Part shown: positions 12,704 through 17,281 of the stretch, piece after piece
Position numbering within the stretch: the first letter of the stretch is position 1
Layout: every line of letters starts with the position of its first letter
NCBI GenBank assembly: GCA_035626475.1
Contig: DASPNP010000048.1
Coordinates: 1-17,281, forward strand
DNA from: DASPKT01 sp035626475
GTDB lineage: Bacteria; Pseudomonadota; Alphaproteobacteria; Azospirillales; Azospirillaceae
DNA length: 17,281 nucleotides
Direction of reading: 5' to 3'
Notes under the pieces: model-generated
Databases searched by the model: none
What the model saw: the letters and a program-made list of their open reading frames with translations, nothing else
What the model was told of the DNA's origin: nothing
Position numbers and translations under genes: made by a program

Positions 12704-14116
12704 CTACCGCCGGAATACCGCCGCCACCTCCAGGTGCGGGGACCAGAGGAACTGGTCGACGGGCACCACCCGCTCAAGATTGTAGCCGCCGTCGACCAGG
12801 ATCCTCGCGTCGCGGGCGAAGCTCTGGGGATTGCAGGAGATGGCGACGACCGACGGCACGGATGAGGCCGCCAGCGCCTCGGCCTGTCCTTGCGCGCCGG
12901 CGCGGGGCGGGTCGAAGACGACGGCCTGGAACTGGCCGAGCTCGGCGGCCGACAGCGGTTCGCGGAACAGGTCGCGCCGCTCCACCGTCACCCGGCCGGT
13001 CGGGAGCTGACGGGCGCCGCCTTCCAGGCAGCGTATGCCCTGGGCGTCGCTCTCCACGGCATGGACCCTCGACCGTTCCGCCAGCGGAAAGGTCAGGGTG
13101 CCGCTGCCGGCGAAGAGATCGGCTACGCTCTCGGCGCCCGCGGTGCCGGCCAGCGCCAGCGCCACCAGGGCGGCCTCGCCCTCGCGGCTGGCCTGCAGGA
13201 AGGCGCCGGGGGCGGGCGAGACCGTGACGGAACCGAAACGGACCACGCCGTCACGGCGGAGCGCGATGGGCTCGGGTGCCGCGCCCGGCTTGCGCCGCCA
13301 GGACAGACGCGCCAGGTCATGCTCCCCGGCGAAGGTCCCCAGAGCCTCCAGGGCGGCGAGGTCCGGCTCCGGCAGGCCCTCAAGCACCACGTCCGCGCCG
13401 TCGTCCAGCAGGGTCAGGGCCACGTCCAGCTTCGTCTCGTCCGGCACCAGGGACAGCAGCAGGCGGCGCAGCGGGTCCAGCAGCGCCTGCAGCGGCGGCT
13501 GCATCACCGGGCAGCCCTCGACATCGACCAGCCGGTGGCTGGCGCGCTCGTTGAAGCCCAGCCACATGCGCCGGCCGCGCCGGGCGGCGGCCAGTACCGC
13601 GCGGCGGCGCCCGCCGGCGGGGGTCTTCACCAGCGGTTCGAACGGCAGCTCGGGCAGGCCGGCGCGGGCCATGGCGGTGCGCAGCAGATCCAGCTTCCAG
13701 CGGTCGTAGAAGCTATCGTCCAGATGCTGCAGGGCGCAGCCGCCGCAGCTGCCGATATGGGCGCAGGGGGCCTCCACCCGGCCGGCGGCGCTTTCCAGCA
13801 GGGTCACCGGTTCAGCCATCCAGCCGTCGCCGCGCTGGGCGCCGAAGCGCACCATCAGCCGGTCGCCGGGCAGGGTCTGCGGCACGAACAGCCGCTCGCC
13901 GCGCCAATGGGCGACGCCGTCGCCGCGGCCGCCGATCTGCTCGATCGTGACCTCGACCGGTTCCAGCGAGGGCGGCGGCACGGGAGGCGCCTTGTGCTGC
14001 GGCCGGGCTTGCGGCCTGCCCTGGGGCCGGCCCTGAGGCTTGCCCTGCGGACGCCCCTGCGGCTTGCCGCCGAAGCGCTTGCCGCCCCCGCCGCTCTTCA
14101 TCCCGCCGCTTCTCAT
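12704..14116 (-). CDS. Class I SAM-dependent RNA (uracil-C5) methyltransferase, RlmD/TrmA family, Fe-S type
   Basis: The family methylates C5 of a uracil in 23S rRNA (RlmC/RlmD) or tRNA (TrmA); the exact target here is not decidable. The product has 470 residues. After an unusual basic N-terminal tail comes a TRAM-like RNA-binding domain (about 52-107, EPVEVTIEQIGGRGDGVAHW). The iron-sulfur cysteines are C118, C124, C127 (CAHIGSCGGC) and C202 (EGCPV). The methyltransferase domain follows, with DLFAGSGT (333-340, SAM binding), DPPR (402-405) and SCNP (427-430, C428 the likely catalytic nucleophile). The ATG at 14114-14116 overlaps the upstream thioesterase stop (ATGA), with GGAG at 14125-14128 as ribosome-binding site, so the two are translationally coupled. 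A second methionine at codon 6 is an alternative start. The tail at residues 18-42 is a tandem PQG repeat. Confidence 0.9.
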   Translation of the reverse strand: MRSGGMKSGGGGKRFGGKPQGRPQGKPQGRPQGRPQARPQHKAPPVPPPSLEPVEVTIEQIGGRGDGVAHWRGERLFVPQTLPGDRLMVRFGAQRGDGWMAEPVTLLESAAGRVEAPCAHIGSCGGCALQHLDDSFYDRWKLDLLRTAMARAGLPELPFEPLVKTPAGGRRRAVLAAARRGRRMWLGFNERASHRLVDVEGCPVMQPPLQALLDPLRRLLLSLVPDETKLDVALTLLDDGADVVLEGLPEPDLAALEALGTFAGEHDLARLSWRRKPGAAPEPIALRRDGVVRFGSVTVSPAPGAFLQASREGEAALVALALAGTAGAESVADLFAGSGTLTFPLAERSRVHAVESDAQGIRCLEGGARQLPTGRVTVERRDLFREPLSAAELGQFQAVVFDPPRAGAQGQAEALAASSVPSVVAISCNPQSFARDARILVDGGYNLERVVPVDQFLWSPHLEVAAVFRR

Positions 14117-14592
14117 GACAATGTCTCCAGGGTGAGCCGCATCGCGTCGGGCAGGGCCACCGGCTTGCGCGTTTCCTTGTCGATCAGGACGATCACCGCC
14201 TCGCCGGTGGCGGCGCAGATCTGGCCGTCGAACAGGGCGGTGCCGAGCGTCCAGGAGGTGCGGCCGATGCGCAGCAGCCGCACGCCGACCCGGAGTTCCG
14301 CCGGGAAATGCACCTCGGCGCGGAAGTCGATGGCGGTGCGCGCCAGCACGAACACCCGGCCATGGGCGTGGCGGTTCAGGCCGATATGCCGGTGGAAGGC
14401 GACGCGGCCGCTCTCCATGTACACGCCGATGGCGTTGTTGTTGGCATGGCCGACCGGGTCCAGATCGTCGAACCGCACGCGCTCGGGTTCGAAGAAACGG
14501 TAGGCGGCGGGGTCGGTCGCCGGCAGGTCGGGGACGGGGGAAATATCGGACAGGGAACGGACTCCGGGAGCAGGCGGTTGGAGTCCTGGCAT
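14113..14592 (-). CDS. Hotdog-fold acyl-CoA thioesterase (4-hydroxybenzoyl-CoA thioesterase type)
   Basis: This protein resembles the YbgC/4-hydroxybenzoyl-CoA thioesterase family, which hydrolyses acyl-CoA thioesters. At 159 residues it has the usual length. The signature is RVRFDDLDPVGHANNNAIGV (38-57), including the catalytic-type aspartate D45 and GHANN, followed by the long central helix YMESGRVAFHRHIG. The start is the ATG at 14590-14592. The frame is open to 14667, but the first codon there is TTG within a likely -35 box, and no other ATG or GTG precedes the domain. No ribosome-binding site is evident. The stop overlaps the RNA methyltransferase start, so this is the first gene of a two-gene operon. 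The substrate is unknown, and a functional link between the two products is not obvious. Confidence 0.8.
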   Translation of the reverse strand: MPGLQPPAPGVRSLSDISPVPDLPATDPAAYRFFEPERVRFDDLDPVGHANNNAIGVYMESGRVAFHRHIGLNRHAHGRVFVLARTAIDFRAEVHFPAELRVGVRLLRIGRTSWTLGTALFDGQICAATGEAVIVLIDKETRKPVALPDAMRLTLETLS

Positions 14593-14636
14593 TAAGGCGT
14601 TCGGGCCACTTTTGGCAAGCCGCGCGCCTGCAAGGG

Positions 14637-14645
14637 TGCTATAGA
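14637..14645 (+). promoter_or_regulatory. Possible extended -10 promoter for the 79-aa gene
   Basis: TGCTATAGA fits an extended -10 element (TGn then TATAGA at 14640-14645). A TTGGCA at 14612-14617 is too far upstream (22-base spacer) to be a normal -35 partner. Transcription would start near 14651, leaving a leader of about 37 nt that includes GGAAAGG. Confidence 0.4.
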
Positions 14646-14667
14646 GGCGCCGAGTTCGAACTGCCAA
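14639..14667 (-). promoter_or_regulatory. Promoter of the thioesterase-RNA methyltransferase operon
   Basis: On the minus strand, TTGGCA (14662-14667) and CTATAG (14639-14644) are separated by exactly 17 bases. Transcription would begin near 14632, about 40 nt before the ATG at 14592, which supports that start over longer versions. The self-complementary CTATAG box is shared with the opposite-strand promoter. Confidence 0.55.
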
Positions 14668-14687
14668 CCCCCGGAAAGGTCCGCCAG

Positions 14688-14927
14688 ATGAGCGACGCCA
14701 CCAACAACCAGACCGCCGAGGCCCTTTTCGAGAAGGCCCTGGCGATCGCCGAGAAGCACCTCGAGGCCGCCATGAAGGAGGCCGGTCCGCTGTCCGCCTA
14801 CGTGGCCGTCGCCATGATCGAGGTCGCCGTCAACCAGGCCGTCGAGGAGACGACCCACGAGGATGTGGTCGACATGCTCCACGACCTGGCCGACCAGATC
14901 GAGCAGGATGGCGGCGCCGAGGAGTGA
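14688..14927 (+). CDS. Small acidic hypothetical protein (79 aa)
   Basis: I do not recognise the family. The 79-residue product is acidic and predicted almost entirely helical, with helices around EALFEKALAIAEKHLEAAMK (11-30) and LSAYVAVAMIEVAVNQAVEE (35-54). The second is hydrophobic enough for a helix-helix interface but is interrupted by charges, so it is unlikely to span a membrane. The C-terminus (58-79) is rich in Asp and Glu. The gene looks real: GGAAAGG lies 9 bases or so before the ATG, an extended -10 box is upstream, and a strong terminator follows 25 bases after the stop. It is monocistronic, divergent from the thioesterase operon and convergent with glgA. No function can be assigned from sequence. 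Confidence 0.75.
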   Translation: MSDATNNQTAEALFEKALAIAEKHLEAAMKEAGPLSAYVAVAMIEVAVNQAVEETTHEDVVDMLHDLADQIEQDGGAEE

Positions 14928-14952
14928 TCCCCGGCCCCACGGCTTCAGAATG

Positions 14953-14981
14953 AAGGCCCGGCCGCAACGCCGGGCCTTTTT
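14953..14981 (+). terminator. Rho-independent terminator after the 79-aa gene
   Basis: AAGGCCCGGC (14953-14962) pairs perfectly with GCCGGGCCTT (14969-14978) around a 6-base loop, followed by a T-run to 14981. It is a strong plus-strand terminator. On minus it lacks a U-tract. Confidence 0.88.
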
Positions 14982-15019
14982 CATTTCGGGGTGAGTGGTT
15001 CCGGAGAGGCTGGAACGTG

Positions 15020-15141
15020 GTGCGTCCTTCGACAAGCTCAGGATGAGGATCGGGGGATGCCAGGCACTCCTATCGCCATCCGCACGGGCTTGGCTGGGAG
15101 CAGCTATACTCCCCTCATGCTGAGCTTGTCGAAGCACGCAC
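15020..15141 (+). repeat. Non-autonomous inverted-repeat element, copy C
   Basis: The element is 122 bp with 29-bp terminal inverted repeats at 15020-15048 and 15113-15141, differing at two paired positions. The internal boxes CCAGGCACTCCT (15060-15071) and GGGAGCAGC (15096-15104) match copies A and B in order and spacing. It lies 32 bases past the glgA stop, between convergent transcripts. The hairpin it can form may serve as the 3' end of the glgCA mRNA, since no classical terminator follows glgA. Confidence 0.85.
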
Positions 15142-15173
15142 TCCGGCAACGCTGCCGACGATGCGCCCAGCCC

Positions 15174-16679
15174 CTACTGCGCCGCCAGCCGGTCCGCGTC
15201 CAGCATGTCCGCCCGCCGCGCCGACCCGGCCAGCAGCTCGCCGTAGAGCGACAGGTAGCGGCGGGCGGAGCGGTCCCAGCCGAAGTCGCGGCCCATGGCG
15301 GTGCGGCGCACGCCCTCCCACAGGTCGGGGCGCTTCCACAGGGCGGCGGCGCGCTCCAGCGTCCGCATCATGCCGGTGACCGAAACGTCGGCGAAGACGA
15401 AGCCGGTGGCGGTGCCGTCCGCCAGCGTGCGCTCGGTCGTGTCCACCACCGTGTCGGCCAGCCCGCCCACCTGGGTCACCAGCGGCAGGGTGCCGTAGCG
15501 CAGCGCGTACATCTGGGTCAGGCCGCAGGGCTCGAAGCGCGAGGGCACCAGCAGCACGTCGGCGCCGGCCTGGACCTTGTGCGAGAGGTCCTCGTCATAG
15601 GCCAGCCGCACGCCCACGGTGCCGCGGTAATCGTCGGCGGCGCGCTTGATGGCGGCCTCCAGCTCGCGCGAGCCGGTGCCCAGCACCGCCAGCTGGCCGC
15701 CGAGATGCACCAGCCGGGGCAGCGCCTGCACCACCAGGTCGATGCCCTTCTGGTCGGTCAGCCGGCTGACCACGGCGAAGAGCGGGGCGCCGGGGCGGGG
15801 CTCCAGCCCGAAGACCTCCTGCAGCTCGGCCTTGCAGCGCGCCTTGCCGGCGGCGTCGGCGGAATCGTAGCGGCAGCCGATCAGCGGGTCGTGCGCCGGG
15901 TCCCAGTGGCGGTAGTCGACGCCGTTCAGGATGCCGGTCAGCTCGGCCGCGCGGGTGCGCAGCAGCCCCTCCAGCCCGAACCCGAAGGCGGGGCCCTGGA
16001 TTTCCTCGGCATAGGTGGGGCTGACCGTCGTCAGCCGGTCGGCGTAGAACAGGCCCGCCTTCAGGAAGCCGATGCGGCCGTGGAACTCCAGCCCGTGCAT
16101 GTCGAAGCTCTCTTCCGGCAGCTCCAATTCGGGCAGCAGCGTGGACGGGAAGAGACCCTGGAAGGCGAGGTTGTGGATGGTCATCACGGTGGCGGGGCGC
16201 GGCTGGCCGCTATGGACCAGATAGGCCGGCGCCAAGCCCGCCTGCCAGTCGTGCCCGTGCACCACGTCGGGCCACCAGCCGGCGCCGTCGCCATGGCCGG
16301 AGACCAGAGCCGCCACCCGGCCGAGCGCCGCGAAGCGGGCGGCGTTGTCGGCCCAGTCGCGGCCCGAGGCGTCCAGGTAGGGATTGCCCTCGCGGGCATA
16401 GAGCGTCGGCGCGTCGATCAAATAGACCGGCACGCCCTCCGCCGTGCGCCCGGCCAGCAGCCGCCCGGGCGAGGCCTCGTCCAGCCCTGGCAGGCGGGGC
16501 AGGGACCAGACCGACCGCTCCACCACCACCTGGCGCAGCAGGTCGGGATAGGCAGGCAGCAGCAGCCGCACGTCGGCGCCCTGCTGGCGGAGGGCGACCG
16601 GCAGCGCGGCGCTGACATCGCCCAACCCGCCGGTCTTGACGTAGGGATAGCACTCCGACGTGACGAAGAGGACGCGCAT
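15174..16679 (-). CDS. glgA: Glycogen synthase (ADP-glucose starch/glycogen glucosyltransferase)
   Basis: GlgA transfers glucose from ADP-glucose to the non-reducing end of an alpha-1,4-glucan. The 501-residue product is a GT5-family retaining glycosyltransferase with two Rossmann domains. Visible are the N-terminal ADP-glucose-binding KTGGLGDV (15-22), HGHDWQAG (141-148), NGVDYRHWDP (252-261), SRLTDQKG (305-312) and the C-terminal SRFEPCGLTQ (380-389), containing the conserved catalytic-site glutamate, followed by GGLADTV (405-411). The ATG at 16677-16679 is chosen because MRVLFVTSE fits the family start and AGGG (16685-16688) lies 5 bases upstream. An in-frame GTG two codons earlier (16685) is an alternative. 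It lies 32 bases downstream of glgC on the same strand, so the two form a glgCA operon. No terminator with a U-tract follows; the repeat at 15020-15141 is next. Confidence 0.96.
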   Translation of the reverse strand: MRVLFVTSECYPYVKTGGLGDVSAALPVALRQQGADVRLLLPAYPDLLRQVVVERSVWSLPRLPGLDEASPGRLLAGRTAEGVPVYLIDAPTLYAREGNPYLDASGRDWADNAARFAALGRVAALVSGHGDGAGWWPDVVHGHDWQAGLAPAYLVHSGQPRPATVMTIHNLAFQGLFPSTLLPELELPEESFDMHGLEFHGRIGFLKAGLFYADRLTTVSPTYAEEIQGPAFGFGLEGLLRTRAAELTGILNGVDYRHWDPAHDPLIGCRYDSADAAGKARCKAELQEVFGLEPRPGAPLFAVVSRLTDQKGIDLVVQALPRLVHLGGQLAVLGTGSRELEAAIKRAADDYRGTVGVRLAYDEDLSHKVQAGADVLLVPSRFEPCGLTQMYALRYGTLPLVTQVGGLADTVVDTTERTLADGTATGFVFADVSVTGMMRTLERAAALWKRPDLWEGVRRTAMGRDFGWDRSARRYLSLYGELLAGSARRADMLDADRLAAQ

Positions 16680-16711
16680 CGACACCCTGTTCCCTGAGAC
16701 CGACCCCGCGC

Positions 16712-17281
16712 CTATCCGCCCAGCCGGGCCAGCATGTCGCGGGTGATGAGGGTGACACCGTTCTCGCTGCGGTAGAAGCGCCGCGCATCCTCCTCGGCGT
16801 TCTCGCCCACCACCAGGTTCTCCGGGATCTTGCAGCCGCGGTCGATGACGACGCGGCTGAGGCGGGCGTTGCGGCCGATCTCGACCTCGGGCAGGACCAC
16901 CGCCTCGCTCAGCTCGGAGTAGGAGTGGACGCGCACCTTGTTGAACAGCAGCGAGCGGCGCACCACCGAGCCGGAGATGATGCAGCCGGCCGAGACCATG
17001 CTGTCCACCGCCATGCCGCGGCGGTTGTCGTCGTCGAAGACGAACTTCGCCGGCGGCAGCTGCTCCTGATAGGTGAAGATCGGCCAGTTGCGGTCGTACA
17101 GGTCCAGCGACGGCGACACCTGGCAGAGGTCCAGGTTGGCCTCCCAGTAGGCGTCCACCGTGCCGACGTCGCGCCAGTAGGGCTCGGAGCCGGGGGCGCG
17201 GTTGTAGACGCAGCTGTCGGCGAAATGGTGCGCCACGACCCGGGCGCGCGGCACCAGGTAGGGGATCAGGTCCTTGCCGAA
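16712..17281 (-). CDS. glgC: Glucose-1-phosphate adenylyltransferase (partial, N-terminal part outside window)
   Basis: GlgC makes ADP-glucose from glucose-1-phosphate and ATP, the committed and allosterically regulated step of bacterial glycogen synthesis. Only the last 189 residues are in the window. The frame is open to the final base, and the visible part begins FGKDLIPYLVPRARVVAHHF, the middle of the protein. YWRDVGTVDAYWEANLDL near residues 36-53 of the fragment is the conserved substrate-site region. The rest is the left-handed beta-helix domain with hexapeptide-like repeats (IISGSVVRRSLLF, AVVLPEVEIGRNARLSRVVI) and the usual ending around YRSENGVTLITRDML. A GTG at 17254 in this frame is internal, not a start. 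The gene is upstream of and cotranscribed with glgA. Confidence 0.95.
   Translation of the reverse strand, partial: FGKDLIPYLVPRARVVAHHFADSCVYNRAPGSEPYWRDVGTVDAYWEANLDLCQVSPSLDLYDRNWPIFTYQEQLPPAKFVFDDDNRRGMAVDSMVSAGCIISGSVVRRSLLFNKVRVHSYSELSEAVVLPEVEIGRNARLSRVVIDRGCKIPENLVVGENAEEDARRFYRSENGVTLITRDMLARLGG

Noticed and set aside
11569..13227. 552-codon plus-strand frame overlapping the LysR gene and continuing beyond it
   Set aside because: It is an out-of-frame shadow, with Arg/Pro/Ala-rich low-complexity translation running through repeat DNA and antisense to the RNA methyltransferase.
12890..14503. 537-codon plus-strand frame antisense to the RNA methyltransferase and thioesterase
   Set aside because: It has no domain, and the sense genes carry full catalytic motifs; typical GC-rich shadow.
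14593..14667. Thioesterase starting at a TTG codon near 14667
   Set aside because: That TTG is part of the probable -35 box and the intervening translation has no family likeness.
3922..15141. CRISPR array suggested by the recurring approximately 29-bp repeat
   Set aside because: Only pairs of inverted copies at three distant loci occur; there is no regular direct repeat-spacer pattern and no cas gene.
14991..16697. 568-codon plus-strand frame antisense to glgA
   Set aside because: The sense strand encodes an intact GlgA with all motifs; the antisense frame also runs through repeat copy C.
1..17281. tRNA, rRNA, integrase, transposase or phage genes
   Set aside because: I looked through all intergenic regions and frames and found no cloverleaf-like segment or recognisable mobile-element protein.

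Overview
The window looks like chromosomal DNA from a high-GC alphaproteobacterium, most likely a member of the Rhodospirillales. This rests on the prfA-prmC-DUF4167 gene order, which I know as an alphaproteobacterial arrangement, on the very large (about 180 kDa class) NAD-glutamate dehydrogenase, and on the base composition. The taxonomic call is inference, because no rRNA or other marker is present. Nearly all the coding content is ordinary housekeeping or core metabolism. I see no transposase, integrase, phage gene, CRISPR array, toxin-antitoxin pair, tRNA or rRNA.

Layout from left to right: the 3' part of prfA (release factor 1) overlaps prmC, the methyltransferase that modifies it. After a leader of about 200 nt comes a DUF4167 protein with a Gly/Asn/His-rich N-terminus. 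A strong terminator and a roughly 200-bp palindromic repeat separate it from a convergent DHH-family phosphoesterase. The 303-base gap at 3772-4074 has no gene. It holds the phosphoesterase promoter, a bidirectional hairpin terminator and copy A of a 120-bp inverted-repeat element. A 1618-residue NAD-glutamate dehydrogenase then fills 4075-8931 on the minus strand. Divergent from it is a NrtR-like protein with a degenerate Nudix domain and a C-terminal winged helix.

Next come a 63-residue protein of unknown function and an MDR-family oxidoreductase, both on minus. The oxidoreductase diverges from a LysR-type regulator across a region of about 100 bp with a clear dyad. After a palindromic repeat and copy B of the element there is a two-gene minus-strand operon: a hotdog thioesterase translationally coupled to an Fe-S RNA (uracil-C5) methyltransferase with a PQG-repeat tail. 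Divergent from that operon is a 79-residue acidic protein of unknown function, followed by a strong terminator and copy C of the element. The window closes with the glycogen genes glgC (cut by the window end) and glgA as one minus-strand operon.

How the genes work together: PrfA and PrmC form a substrate-enzyme pair in translation termination. GlgC makes ADP-glucose and GlgA polymerises it. The regulator/dehydrogenase pair and the LysR/oxidoreductase pair each have the divergent layout typical of local regulation, but control of one by the other is inference.

The most distinctive non-coding content is the repeats. Three copies of one small non-autonomous element (shared terminal inverted repeats and two shared internal boxes) and two other palindromic repeats occupy the larger gene-free gaps, mostly between convergent genes. 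I found no convincing previously undescribed multi-gene system here.
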